DNA of 64,000 nt from Sialis fuliginosa (GCA_961205875.1 OY540814.1:1860001-1924000); one strand, 5' to 3'. Shown: positions 21,803 to 33,689, numbered from the stretch's first letter. The notes: a model not told the origin generated them from the sequence alone. Made by a program: numbers and translations.

Positions 21803-22731
21803 TTTAAGAAAATATCTGCCTTGGGAACCACGGGACTTTCTTATACATAATCCTAACAGTATACGTGAATCTTATTTTATTAAAACATTTCTGACAAACA
21901 ATAAGATAGAATAAAATGAAAAATATAGATAATATTATTCTCTGCATTATATAACAAATGATTTTTTTTGAACGTAATAACTGAAAATGGATGTTTACTC
22001 TTGTCAATTTTTGAATTTTCGAATTATTTTTGAAATAAGAAAAAAATGTCGAATATGTTATTATCTATATTTTTTTCCCCATACATTTTTTTCCAGCATT
22101 TATGATTTAGCTAGAAAAAAAAATGTTATGTAATTATTTAGATTTACCTACACTGTTCACTCTCAGTATTACGTATAAGAAAGTCCCATGGTACCTATGG
22201 CAAACACACACACTGTTCAATCTCTGTAATACGTATAAAAAAGTCCCATGACACTCATGGCAGATATTTCTCCTCTGTTATGAATCATTTGAATTATAAT
22301 AAATTTTTTTTTCAAAAATTCGTTTTTACGAAAAAATGAATAGAACATAAATTATAGATATAGATATTACCTACAATTTTTAACTTAAACATTTTTCTCT
22401 ATTTCGCACTGTTTCAGAGCAATTCGAAAAATTAAAAAATCGACGTAGGTAAACATCCGTATCCGGTTGAAAGATCGTTTTAAGAAGTATAGCGTTTTCT
22501 TCCCAGACAAAAATTAATCTTACTTATAAAATTTTATCCTTCTACGATTTGTCGTATTTGACTTACAGCGCTTACAGACAGACATACACACAAACATAAT
22601 AGCGAAAATAGTCATAATGGATTCAGGGAAGGTCAAAATGGATAATTCCATCAAAATCCGGATTTCGAAAAAATCGGCTTCACTATACTTTCTTATACCC
22701 ATGTATATTTCATATAAGAAAGTAAAAATAT
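21803..22731 (-). repeat. Dispersed repeat B, minus-strand copy
   Basis: About 930 bp, reverse complement of 29784-30748. Shared landmarks: ATATCTGCCTTGGGAACCAC, two copies of AAGTCCCATG within a 60-bp internal repeat, GTAAACATCCGTATCCGG, a CAGACAGACATAC tract, and TTCAGGGAAGGTCAAAATGG. The outer end has an inverted ACTTTCTTATA/TATAAGAAAGT pair. No coding capacity; class unknown. CCTAA occurs once here (21852-21856) where the other copy has four TTAGG units. Confidence 0.75.
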
Positions 22732-22799
22732 CTAATTACTACACGATTGATTTTTAATTTTCATTAGACCATTACTTATATAATTTTCTTCTTTTTCAG

Positions 22800-22872
22800 G
22801 TACATGCCGCTTCATACGAATGAAATTGACGGTATTTATGAAAATATTAAATTGCTATAAAATGGAGATACG
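22800..22872 (+). other. Candidate 73-nt exon (strong splice sites on both sides)
   Basis: Preceded by a long pyrimidine tract ending TTCTTCTTTTTCAG and followed by GTAAGAAAT. The third frame is open across the whole segment; the other two contain stops. It lies just outside repeat B and has no other copy here. It could be an untranslated or coding exon of a transcript crossing the window, or chance. Confidence 0.35.
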
Positions 22873-23230
22873 GTAAGAAATCAAACATGTTGAAATGAAA
22901 TAACGTAATTGAATTTCAAATACTATAGATGCTGCAGTAATGTTGATGTTGTCTTTTTATTTACATATTTGTTGTCTTTCTTTTTCTCAGAATCTGTATT
23001 TCTAATAAATATTTATTATTATTTAAATTATTTGAATGTTTAGATTTTGCCTTTTTGTAAGACTATTGGTTGTACATTTACATTCATTTAAAATTCTTTT
23101 AATTTATCCAAAACAAATGTTTTATATTATTTAAATAATGAAAAATGCATTTTATTTTGAAGAATCTTTGTCGAATGAATTTACTACTGCATCTTATACG
23201 TAGTTTGTATTATTATTTTTGAATTTATAA
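22873..23230. other. AT-rich stretch, nothing recognised
   Basis: No gene or repeat match seen. Confidence 0.4.
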
Positions 23231-23238
23231 TTAATATG

Positions 23239-23527
23239 TAGAGATTGGAAAAATAGTTGTTATTTTCAATGAAATAGTTACTAGTTGAATTTTTTTTCGG
23301 AAAATAGTTGGTAAATAGTTTTTTTACGATTTGATAATAATAAGTGCAAACGAAGCAGTAAAAAGTGTCGCAAGTAGTTGAAAAATAGTTAGAAAGGTAG
23401 TTGCAAATAGTTAATTTCAAATCGTGTTCAATCAAACCAATTTTCTGAGAACGGTGGAGATATGTAATAAAAATTACAATAAATGCATTTTTATGCAATA
23501 GTTGAAAAACTATTTTTCCAATCTCTA
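23239..23527. mobile_element. 289-bp hAT MITE, perfect 8-bp target duplication
   Basis: TIR TAGAGATTGGAAAAATAGTT complemented at the right end. TTAATATG flanks both sides (23231-23238 and 23528-23535). Several internal AAATAGTT motifs. A second copy lies at 63235-63502. The minus frame at 23184-23498 is the element read through. Confidence 0.88.
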
Positions 23528-23717
23528 TTAATATGTATTTGATCGATATACAAAATAAATGGTAGGAAGCGATGGATCTTTATAGAAAAAATGTATTATT
23601 TTTTATCTGTGTTCTTAAAGAATAACTCCCTTATTTATAAATTAAATATACTTATATCACGTACTAACTAAAGATACTTATTTTCTCGATATACATAATA
23701 AATTATCATTATCAATG

Positions 23718-24115
23718 AAATTTTCAAACCGCAGGTCTATATCTCAAACTGTTCTCGAGATATGAACTCTCAAAGTATTAGTATTTTCAGAATTTTGGAA
23801 AAAATAGCCGTAACTTTTTAACGCGTGGTCGGAATTGATTTTAGTTGACGGTTTTGAAATCAGCGTGTCAAAATCTGACATGTATGTATAATACTTAAAA
23901 ATAAATTTTTTTTGACCAAAATTTTTTTGTCCAATTTTAAAGTATACGTCATTATACAGATTTTGACAGGCTGATTTCAAATCCGTCAACTAAAATCAAT
24001 TCCGACCATGCGTTCAAAAATTACGACTATTTTTCTCCAAATTTTTGAAAAAACTGAAACTTTGAGTGGCCATATCTCGATAACGGTTCGAGATACAGAC
24101 CTGCGGTTTGAAAAT
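23718..24115. mobile_element. 400-bp palindromic element
   Basis: Arms of about 170 bp: GAAATTTTCAAACCGCAGGT at the left and its complement at 24099-24115, with internal pairs such as AGTTGACGG/CCGTCAACT and TGTCAAAATCTGAC/ACAGATTTTGACAG. Homology may continue slightly outside. Target duplication not resolved. The frame 23744-23989 is one arm. Confidence 0.7.
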
Positions 24116-24404
24116 TTCAATTTTTCACGTCATTTTCTATATCCTTAACATACTTTTAAAAATCTAAAACTCAAAACTTTTTAGTCAAATTTCATGATTT
24201 TAATACACTTTTTATAGAAATATCAACTCGAATATATTTTGGAAGTTAGTTTATAACATAATATATTAAATTTTTTATTTCTAAATTGTCAAATTAGCAT
24301 AGTAAGTTCTCGTGTTTAACCATCCGTGATATTTAAAAAATCAAGAAAACTAGAAAAATGTGTTTTTTTTTGTCTTCTTACTAATTATCTTATTTGATGT
24401 ATGC

Positions 24405-25020
24405 AGGGGAAAGTCGGTTAATTTGGACCATTTTTTTTAATTAAGATATTTAGTATACTAGTTTAAAGTTTTGACAAATTATTTTTTTATGAAATGAAAC
24501 AGCAGTTTATAGATTTTGTTTTTATTAAGTATTAATCAACATAATTATTATAAACTCGACAAAAATCAACAAAATGTGAGATCAGTGCTTTGTTTCAATT
24601 TAGCCAACCGGTACTGTAAATTGGACCACGAGGTTGCTAATTTGGACTTTAATAGAATATTAACTAAAATACACCTGTAAACAAAACATAATATATATTT
24701 ATGAATTACAGACTATCAAACAATTGTTTATCATAAATATTAAAATAAAAAACTATAAGAAATCAGTCTCGTTACATTATTTCATTTAATTTATTCAAGA
24801 AAGACAATCGTTACATTATGTCAGAATTATTGGTATAAGTTTCATGATTCCAGTAATGGCAACTAAGTGCGGTCCATTTTAACCAACAGTGTGAAATAAC
24901 CTATCAAAGTCACCAATCAATCCATGACAGTTAATTGTTGATAAATTGCTGCTGCATTTAAGAAATCAGAAATCTACTTCTCAAGATATAAGGGTCGTCC
25001 AATATACTATACTTTCCCCT
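24405..25020. mobile_element. MITE with AGGGGAAAGT ends
   Basis: AGGGGAAAGTCGG...TTGGAC at the left corresponds to the complement of AGGGGAAAGTATA...TTGGAC at the right. Internal TTTGGACC/GGTCC-type motifs recur near 24600-24650 and 24870. No clean target duplication. A similar AGGGGAAAGTGGGG tip occurs near 56692. Confidence 0.55.
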
Positions 25021-25539
25021 ATAAATTATTTTATTTACAAATATTTAGGTCCACACATTTTAAGTTAAAGAGTATAATTTTTAATTAAATTACCGCACAA
25101 AATTCCGACAGGATCTTTAATGAAATAATTGTTTTCTCGCAAAATAAATTTGGTGTGTAAACAAAAGTTGAGAAACATATTAAGGAATCAGTCTCACAAT
25201 CTTGAACGAATTCATTAATCCGAAGCCCGGAGTTTAATTTGCGTGTTATACAAGAGGAGCGATCTAACGGAGCCCGTTTTGTCCGTTATACGAACGTTTC
25301 CGTGATTCCAATCGCCCCGATCACAAATCACGAACTGTATCTCGTGAGGTGATCATTCTATGCAGGATCGGCATAGATTTTTTTTATATAAAACATATTT
25401 TAGAAGTTACCTCAAATAATTATAGAAAGAGCATGGCAGGGTAAGCATAGGCGATCTGCCCCCGGGGAAAGGGGGGTCGATATTTTTTTATAAAAAGGTA
25501 TAACTAAAAGGTACTTTTGGGCCCCTGCGCCCACTAATT
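25021..25539. other. GC-richer single-copy patch, no gene recognised
   Basis: 25195-25370 is noticeably less AT-rich than its neighbours (GAAGCCCGGAG, GGAGCCCGTTTTG, AATCGCCCCGATC) and has no copy in the window. No open frame or splice pattern stands out. 25440-25530 contains CCCCCGGGG-type sequence that could be a decayed hAT end. Confidence 0.35.
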
Positions 25540-26010
25540 TTTCGGGAAATATGAAAAATGTAATTTCGAAAAGAATTTTTTTTTGCTGTAACGACTTCAT
25601 AAATGTCGATCTCTGCGATATATGTTGTAGCTATACCTTAGTAGTATCATATCATTTTTTTTTAAAAATCTCCAATCAAAAATTCATAGAAATTTTCGAT
25701 TCCAAAATTTTCAAAGAAAAATTTTTTTGCTTAAATGGCCTGGTACACCTACGAATTTTTTTAGGTCTGGAGTACCTACTCACTGAGACAAATATTTTCC
25801 CCAAAAATAATTCAGATCGGTGCATTTTTACAGTAGTTATCGTGAACGAAAAAAAATTCTACATCCAGACACACGCACAGCCGCCATGCGGAAATTAACT
25901 TTTCTTTACGTTTTGAAGTTAGTACAATCAGAATTTGTCATTTTCTCGGACACGATTTTTCGATGGTATTACAATACTTCCATTTCTTTCAGAACATGGA
26001 AGTAAAAATT
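25540..26010 (-). repeat. Dispersed repeat H, minus-strand copy
   Basis: Reverse complement of 54950-55230. Shared landmarks: ACCTACTCACTGAGACAAA, CCCCAAAAATAATTCAGATC, CGCACAGCCGCCATGCGG and ATTACAATACTTCCATTTC. The 25551-25898 and 25820-26005 frames are reads through this repeat. Confidence 0.7.
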
Positions 26011-26044
26011 CCCACTTATGAAAGATAAAAAAATCTTATATTTT

Positions 26045-26415
26045 ACAACAAAAGTTGGAGACCCATATTGTAGGAAATTTAATGATCTACAAAAAATATT
26101 TAAAAAAATTTTCACGTAACATGAAATATCTTGAAAAAATAAATATTTTGGGGTGTCACCCCTCCCCCTTACACACGATTTTGAAATAGGACCGTCCTCA
26201 AGCCAGACCCAACCATCCGACCAAGTTTCAATAATATCGGTTCACTGGTTCATGAGTCATGCGTGTGACAAGGGTTCAGGGGACAGACGGACGGACACAC
26301 AGACACTGATAAATTAATTTAAAATTTTGAAATCGGAGAACATTTTTTTTGTCTCAATCTGAAACGATCACAAAACTACTCGTATCTTCGATATTGCGAG
26401 GAAGCAATTCAGTGC
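26045..26415 (+). repeat. Dispersed repeat F, copy 2
   Basis: Collinear with the reverse complement of 9225-9680. Ends at ATATTGCGAGGAAGC, the same hairpin boundary as the other copies, with a shortened GACAGACGGACGG tract. Confidence 0.75.
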
Positions 26416-27115
26416 AATATTAATTTTATAATTTTTTGCAGTTATCAAAATATTTACTAAATTATTATTACGAATAAATCAAATTTTCAGTGAGATATTT
26501 TTTGTAGCACATTATTGATAAACAAACCATTAAAATACAAACGCGGCTCTGTTTTTATTCGTTCTTCTATGCTATAGAATAAATATTATTTTGTGTGTAA
26601 CTCAATATAAATGTATTGCTCGTGTTTAAAAGCAATTAATAACATCATGGTCATATCAATAACCTTATCGTGAGGGAATATATTTTCCTTTGATAAATAT
26701 ATCTGGTGAAGGCATGACATGGGAGATTTCGGTGGCTATTTTTCGTTTTGTTCTGTTCCAAGATTGATAAAAATCGAATATAGCTAATGAAAAAGAGATA
26801 TGTGTGGAGTATAAATTATTATCTTTTCTGATGGTGATTTAATGAACTCGTGCCGTGATTTAGGAGTATGGGATTTGTTATAAATTGAATTAAGTAGAAT
26901 ACACTATTCATATGTTACGGGTTGATCGTGGATGTTAATCAAATTTCAAGTTTTGTGAGTGGCACGTCACGTACGTTTCTCTAATTGCAAATAATAATTA
27001 TAACTAACTATACTGCAAAAACTGAACTGAATCAGAATGCAAGTTCAACATAGCTACAATATATTTTTAGATTGATGTTATTAATAAAACATCGAATATT
27101 TGCTATATATACATA
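26416..27115. other. Single-copy-looking sequence, no gene
   Basis: No repeat match. Moderately complex around 26640-26960, without a convincing frame or splice pair. Confidence 0.4.
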
Positions 27116-27866
27116 AGATACTGGCACCAGTTATGGCCGCTATAAGAGCAAGGTTTACTATGTATTTTTATAATTGACGGGCTTGTTTTTTGTAATAGTA
27201 CGTCTGGTTCGTAAAAAAACCCTGCACTTTTTGATTGGGGTATGACACTTTCTGTGCTCATAGATAACGTCGAAAGAATAATTTTCAGATAGGAAGCCAC
27301 TTTAAAATCCGTGTAGAACACCATTATATCCGCTATTAAAGATGGCCCCCACCGTTTTTATTAAATTGGCTGTATCTCAGCTCCTAGTAATCTGATTTCA
27401 ATTTTCTTTTGTTTGTTTTAAAGTTCTTATTGAGTAGATTTTTTTTGTCATAATTCATTTTTCTCTAAATCTTAAGGGTTCCCCACAATTTTCGAAAATC
27501 TGAAAATGTTACTTTTTTACGAACTTAATTTTTATATAACTTTTTTATTGTGCCCAATATCATTTTTTTACATCATATAAAAAAGAAAGACATTTTTTTC
27601 TGCGTTCCATTGATAACAAGATAATACTGTTTTAATTAACAACTTCTTTGGAAAAAGTGTGTTAAACTAAGAAAAATTGACTATTTTTGGATCATTCCAT
27701 GTCAAGTTTACCTTTTATCATATGAAATTTTATGTTGGGATCAATTTTCTCATATGGTATAGCTAAAAAATTGAAAAATCTGTCATGGATGTCACTCAAC
27801 TTTCTTATACAATAAAAAAATGTACGTGTATCTACTAATATAAAACAAATAATTTTGGCTTACTGA

Positions 27867-28620
27867 TGACAGATATAAAAAAATTAATAGAACATAAACT
27901 ATAGATAATAACGTTCTATACATTTTTTGTTATAAACATTTCATTCTGTCATGACCTTGTTAAAAAAAATGGAAAAAAATAAAAAATTAAATAAAAAAAG
28001 ATTTTTTTTTAATTGGTAAGAGATACAAAAAAATTAATGGAACATAAACTATAGATAATAACGTTCTATACATTTTTTGTTATAAACATTTCATTCTGTC
28101 ATGACCTTGTTAAAAAAAATGGAAAAAAATAAAAAATTAAATAAAAAAAGATTTTTTTTTAATTGGTAAGAGATACAAAAAAATTAATGGAACATAAACT
28201 ATAGAAAATAACGTTCTCTACATTTTTTGTTATAAACATTTCATTCTGTCATGAACTTGTTCAAAAAAAATGGAAAAAAATAAAAAATTAAATAAAAAAG
28301 ATTTTTTTTAATTGGTAAGAGATACAAAAAAATTAATTGAACATAAACTATAGATAATAACGTTCTCTACATTTTTTGTTATAAACATTTCATTCTGCCA
28401 TGAACTTGTTAAAAAAAAATGGAAAAAAATAAAAAATTAAATAAAAAAGTTTTTTTTTTAATTGGTAAGAGATACAAAAAAATTAATGGAACATAAACTA
28501 TAGAAAATAACGTACTCTACAACTTTTATTTCAATAATTTATTTCTGCTTTAAACCATTTCGAATATAATTGAAAAAAAACGATTATAACCTCAAAAACT
28601 TTTTTTGAGAGGAATTGAAC
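27867..28620. repeat. 150-bp tandem array, about five copies
   Basis: AAATTAATRGAACATAAACT starts units at 27881, 28031, 28181, 28330 and 28480. Units are nearly identical, with small indels in A/T runs; the last is truncated. Each contains AATAACGTTCTMTACATTTT and TTTCATTCTGYCATGAMCTTG. Confidence 0.9.
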
Positions 28621-28624
28621 ATAA

Positions 28625-28965
28625 CATAAATTATAAATAATAATATTATAAGTAAATTATTATTTAAACATTTTCTTCCATCACGTACCGTTTCAGAAAT
28701 ATTTCGAATAATTACAAAAATTACAAGAGTAAATATCCGTTTCCGGTTTTAAAAACATCTGGTTTTCATTCTTAAAACAAATTAATCCTTAATATAAAAT
28801 TTTACCCCTCTATGTACTGCCATTTTTGAGTTCCAACGTTTACAGACAAACAGATACACACACAGACAGACAGACAGACATGATGATAAAAATAGTCAGA
28901 ATTGATTCAGGGAAGGTATAAATGGACATTTCTATCAAAATCTCGAATCCGAGAAACCAATACAG
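28625..28965 (+). repeat. Diverged segment of repeat B inside the long-TIR element
   Basis: GAGTAAATATCCGTTTCCGG, a (CAGA)n tract near 28850-28880, and GATTCAGGGAAGGT follow the order seen in repeat B. It is more diverged than the two larger copies. Confidence 0.5.
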
Positions 28966-29783
28966 GTAAACTTGACTTGGAATGATCCAAAAATAATCTA
29001 TTTTTCTTAGTTTAACACGCTATTTCCAAAGAAGTTGTTAATTAAAACAGTATTATCTAGTTATCAATGGAACGCAGAAAAAAATATCTTTCTTTTTTAT
29101 ATGAAGTAAAAAAACTTTATTGGGCACAATAAACAAGTTATATAACAATTAAGTTTGTAAGAAAAGTGAAATCTTCAGATTTCGGAAAATTGTGGGGAAC
29201 CCTTAAAATTTAGAGAAAAATTAATAATGATAAAAAAGATTTTTTTTAATAACAACTTTAAAATAAACAAAATAAAATTGAAATCGGATGATTAGGAGCT
29301 GAGATACAGCCAATTTAATAAAAACCGTGGGGGCCATCTTTAATAGCCGATATAACAGTGTTCTACACGGATTTTAAAGTGGCTCCCTATCTGAAAATCT
29401 TTCATTTGAACTTATATATGACCACAGAAAGTGGCATACCCCAATCAAAAAGTGCAGCGTTTTGGCTTTATTTGCCACGAACCAGACGTACTATAAGTCT
29501 CATCAACACATGTTACTAATAAAACAACTAATTCTTTATTAAATCAATTTAATTACCAAAGTCCGCAATTTTTTAAATTATAGCCTTTTATTTTGTTTAT
29601 GTTTTTTCTCCAGTAATGGATAAAGTAAAACCAGTAATAAGCACGCAGTGATGGACACTTGCTAATGATTACAAAAGATATAAAAGAAAGAGTCGTTAAA
29701 TTTGAAACAATGTAAAGCAGTTGCTATGATAATATAATAATTAATAAATAAATTATACTAATAATTAATTATTATATTATTAC

Positions 29784-30748
29784 TCCTTTTTACTTTCTTA
29801 TACCATGTACATATGTATATGAAATATACATTAGTATAAGTAAGTAGGTATAGTGAAGCCGATTTTTTTCGAACTCCGGATTTTGACGGAATTATCTATT
29901 TTGACCTTCCCTGAATCCATTCTGACTATTTTCGCCATGATGTCTGTGTGTCCGTCTGTCTGTCTGTCTGTAAGCGCTGTAACTCAAATACGACAAATCG
30001 TAGAAGGGTGATATTTTATATTTAAGATTAATTTTTGGCTGGGAAGAAAACGTCCTATTTTTGAAAACGATCTTTCAGTCGGATACGGATGTTTACCTAC
30101 GTCGATTTTTTAATTTTTCGAATTACTCTGAAACAGTGTGAAATAGAGATAAATGGTCAAGTTAAAAAATGTAGGTAATATCTATATCTATAATTTATGT
30201 TCTATTCATTTTTTTGTAAAAACGAATTTAAAAAAAAAATTATTATAATTCAAATGGTTCATAACAGAGGAGAAATATATGCCATGAGTGTCATGGGACT
30301 TTCTTATACGTATTACAGAGATTGAACAGTGTGTGTATTTGCCGTAGGTAACATGGGACTTTCTTATACGTAATACTGAGAGTGAACTGTGTAGGTGAAT
30401 CTAAATAATTACATAAAAAAATCTTTCTGGCCAAATCATAAATGTTGGATAAAATGTATGGGGAATAAATTATAGATAATAACATACTCGACATTTTTTA
30501 TCAAAAACATTTTTTTCTTATTTCAAAAATAATTCAAAAATCCAAAAATTTACAAGAGTAAACATCCGTTTTCAGTTATTACGTTAAAAAAAATCACTTG
30601 TTATATAAATTTAAATTATTCATTTTGTTCTTTCTTGTTAGTTTGTTAGAAATGTTTTATTAAACAAAGAATCACGTATACAATTCACTGTTAGGTTAGG
30701 TTAGGTTAGGTATAAGAAAGTCCCGTGGTTCTCAAGGCAGATATTTTT
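29784..30748 (+). repeat. Dispersed repeat B, plus-strand copy with telomere-like tract
   Basis: Collinear with the complement of 21803-22731. Begins near TTTACTTTCTTATACC and ends at CAAGGCAGATATTT. Carries three GGGACTTTCTTATACGTA-type units. Contains (TTAGG)4 at 30691-30710. Confidence 0.75.
30691..30710 (+). repeat. Interstitial (TTAGG)4
   Basis: Four perfect units of the arthropod telomere repeat within repeat B. The other B copy has a single unit at the same place. Confidence 0.9.
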
Positions 30749-31528
30749 ATAAAAATATTTTAATTTTATGATATATTGCATGAAAACCATTATTTTTGTA
30801 TGCGGGTACCTGGTTGGACTATACGTGTACTTTTTTTCAAATTTAATATTTTCTCAGTTAAAGAAAAAAAAACTGTCAAATCGTTAAGATCTTAGAGGAT
30901 TTTTGCAAATTTTCTTTAGAAAAAAAATTATTCAACAAAATGTACGTCGATAGGTACCCGAGTATCTGGTTAGTTACACGAGGGTTAAAACGATCACAAA
31001 GCTTCTCGTATATTCTATATGGCAATATTGGCATCGTAATTACATATTTTCAAAACGTTCTGATAATCAATAATAGCTTGTTAATTTTATTAAGTGCATT
31101 ATTGCCACAAACGTTAATCGCAATTATTCCACTAATACAAATATAGGTTTATATAAATATAAACAAAAATGAATAAAATCACTAATGAAGACAAATTGCA
31201 CTAACATAATTGGATTTTTTGCATGTAAACAAATAAAATGCCTTTGTTTTGTTTATTTTTACCAATTTTACGTAAATAAACGTAAACTAATTTAACTAGA
31301 TTGATATTTCTATACGTTCATGCTGAATGATTTTGGCATTTTGTTAATTAATAATTTGATTGATATTGTTCCAAGTTTGATGAATGACGTTTACACAATC
31401 CACGTTTACATAACAACAACGAGAAGTAACGTGGATGGAAACCAGTGGCTCTTCAACTAGCTGGCCAAACAATTTATCTTTGATAAGGGTTTACTTGTTC
31501 CTTAATTGTTATAAATACAAATTTACTT
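30749..31528. other. Mostly single-copy; short relic of repeat F
   Basis: 30985-31015 (CGATCACAAAGCTTCTCGTA) matches the hairpin end of repeat F only. The 68-residue frame at 30940-31146 overlaps it and lacks recognisable features. Otherwise nothing is seen. Confidence 0.4.
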
Positions 31529-32071
31529 TCTAAATTTTATTTTCGGTTAATATTTTTGAGATATTATCATGTATTTATTAAAGTATATAAGATTTTGAAT
31601 TATTATTATATTAAGGAGATTGGGAAGTTACGTCACACCAGTAGGAATTAGTTGAAATTTCATAGTTGTTTAAACACTCAGTCAGAATGAATGACATACT
31701 GAAATTTCAGATTTTTTGACCATCTCGTTTTTAAGAAAATGAATTTTAAAGTCCAGTTGTAAATACATGGCGTTAAATGGCAGTTGATAAAAATTGAATT
31801 TAGTTTCTTAATTTTATTTTCGGTTTACATTTTTGAGATATTATCATGTATTTATTAAAGTATATAAGATTTTGAATTATTATTATATTAAGGAGGTTGG
31901 GAAGTTACGTCAAATCAGTAGGAATTAGTTGAAATTTCACAGTTGTTTAAACACTCAGTCAGAATGAATGACATACTGAAATTTCAGATTTTTTGACCAT
32001 CTCGTTTTTAAGAAAATTAATTTTAAAGTACAGTTGTAAATACATGGCGTTAAATGGCAGTTGATAAAAAC
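31529..32071 (+). repeat. Recent 277-bp tandem duplication
   Basis: 31533-31795 is repeated at 31810-32071 with few differences (landmarks GAGATATTATCATGTATTTA, AACACTCAGTCAGAATGAAT, TGTAAATACATGGCGTTAAA). The duplicated unit includes the left tip of the element at 31613, so that tip is present twice. Confidence 0.88.
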
Positions 32072-33032
32072 TGATTGTTAAAAGATACAGGGGTCAAAAC
32101 TGGTCAGTAAAATCAGTAAAAGTCAGTTTTTTGTAACCCGGTCAGTTAAAGTCAGTGTTTTGGAAAAATGGTCAGTTTTTTGGGTTTGGCACTCAAAGTT
32201 TTCATATCGGAGCCCTATTTATCGTGAAAAAACTCACTATTTGTTTTCAAAACGACACAATCATCGTGAAAAATATATTCAAATTATAAATAATGTTCTA
32301 TTTTGTTTACTTATTTGTATTGTTTATTTATTACCAACTTTTAGAAGATATTTTATGATATAATTGTAACGTAATTGTATATTTTATACACATTGTAACA
32401 TATAAAATAAACAACATAATCTCACCTTAGCACTGGCTACGCCAAGTTCGGCGAGAAAAATTAACAAAAATTAACTGTAATGTTTGTTACTTTTGTTATG
32501 AACATAATAAAAAGGTGGTAAGGGTTGGCTATGGAGATGGTGGAGGCCAATAATTATAAAAGTATTTTTTTAATACATAACACCTATAATATGTTTTAAC
32601 TCGGTTCAGATAGTCAGTAAAAGTCAGTATTTTTAGATTTCTGTGTCAGTAAAATCAGTATTTTTGAACACTGAACTTGTTTCGACCCCTGAAGATAGAG
32701 AAATGATAAAAATAAATTTAAAAAACAGTAAGATTGTTCTGAAAATTAAGTATATTGTAAAGTATACATTTATATAACTATTTAAACAAGAATTACCCAT
32801 TTTGACTACACCATTATTAAGAAAACAATAAAAGAAATATGAAAAATGTATGAAATTATGTATAAATATTTGAATTTAATGCGTAACATATGGCAACGGC
32901 GCTGGTATAGTAAAATTACAAGTAATGACAAATACATGAGTGCAAGTGAGAAAGACAAGTCGTAGTTTTGGCAACCAAAAACTGCGTCTTACCCCACCGC
33001 CTTCCCCTCAAACGTAACTTATCAACCTCCTT
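31613..33032. mobile_element. TA/TTAA-flanked element with duplicated left end
   Basis: Left tip TTAAGGAGATTGGGAAGTTA (31611) and its duplicate at 31888; right tip ends AACTTATCAACCTCCTTAA (33034), an inverted repeat. TTAA lies at both borders; the extent is given from inside TA. This fits a Tc1/mariner-like insertion at TA, or a TTAA-targeting element. It hosts a hAT at 32088-32691. No transposase. Confidence 0.65.
32088..32691. mobile_element. 604-bp hAT MITE
   Basis: Ends CAGGGGTCAAAACTGGTCAG and the complement of CAGGGGTCGAAACAAGTTCAG, with repeated TCAGTAAAATCAGTA motifs inside both tips. AAGATA lies immediately outside both ends (32082-32087 and 32692-32697), six bases of what should be an 8-bp duplication. 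Confidence 0.75.
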
Positions 33033-33057
33033 AACTGTTTTTTAACTTCCCAACAGG

Positions 33058-33325
33058 AGCAAAAAAAGGTCGTTAATATTTAGTGGTATTTACGATTTTT
33101 TTTCTAATTTTTTATCGAACTTTCTGAAAATTAAAACTAATTTCTTAGGAAGCCCGCCAACAATTCCAGTCTGGGGGCCCATAATATGAGAGCCTGCCAA
33201 AAAAGTACTCTCTGTTAAAATACAAACTGGAAAACGGTAATTACTTCGTGAAAATTATTTTTAATAACTGAATTACCTATATAAAAAGAAAAAAGCGAAA
33301 GAAAAGAACAATTAAAAATATTGTT
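33058..33325 (+). repeat. Direct repeat (partner 34236-34500)
   Basis: About 265 bp, nearly identical to 34236-34500: AAGGTCGTTAATAT, GGTATTTACGATTTTTTTTC, GGAAGCCCGCCAACAATTCC, CTGGGGGCCCATAATATGAG, AAAGCGAAAGAAAAGAAC. The CGCCAACAATTCCARTCTGG core also appears at 17570. The two copies bracket repeat H-like and family A sequence. Confidence 0.8.
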
Positions 33326-33400
33326 ATTGTAATCGGTCCGAAAATCAAAATAAAAAATTTCAACATATTTCAAAGTCACTATAGTATATTTACACTATTT

Positions 33401-33680
33401 TCAGAAAAATATATGTGTGGCTGTCTGTATGTACGTGCGTGCGTGCGTAATCTCGCAAATAAAAAATGCAATTAACTTCATTGGGGTGCCAATCGAAGCG
33501 TCTTGACATGAATATGATCTGGAAGAAAGGATTTTTGGAAGTTCAACCCCTACGGAAGTAAAAAAGGGTGTACAAGTCCAAACAACCATTGAAGGGGTAA
33601 AAACCACCCTCAAAAATTGAATTTAAAATATTTATAAATAAGTCTACAATTCATTTGCCTTGGAAACAAATGCTAATGAC
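33401..33680 (+). repeat. H-related dispersed repeat
   Basis: Has a TGTCTGTATGTACGTGCGTG tract, then CAACCATTGAAGGGGTAAAA and AACCACCCTCAAAAATTGAA, matching the downstream part of repeat H at 55330-55440. The minus frame 33401-33613 is a read-through. Confidence 0.55.
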
Positions 33681-33689
33681 GAGCTTCTT

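Larger units (their letters stand above)
27198..29491. mobile_element. 2.3-kb long-TIR element with TA duplication
   Basis: Ends GTACGTCTGGTTCG and its complement, with TA at 27196-27197 and 29492-29493, inserted into family A. TIRs are about 515 bp (27198-27713 and about 28966-29491). Shared inner landmarks include AAAGTGGCTTCC/GGAAGCCACTTT-like, GCTGTATCTCAGCTCCTA and TTGGATCATTCCA. The centre carries a 150-bp tandem array and a diverged stretch of repeat B. No transposase. Confidence 0.8.
27116..29783 (+). mobile_element. Family A copy 2, split by a long-TIR element
   Basis: The left end AGATACTGGCACCAGTTATG (27116) follows TA. Sequence continues to 27197, is interrupted at 27198-29491, then resumes (CATGTTACTAATAAAACAAC) to about 29783, where repeat B begins. 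The right end is missing. Confidence 0.75.

Noticed and set aside
27861-27880. CTGATGA reminiscent of a hammerhead core
   Set aside because: No following stem II plus GAAA arrangement; it is part of the 150-bp tandem array region.
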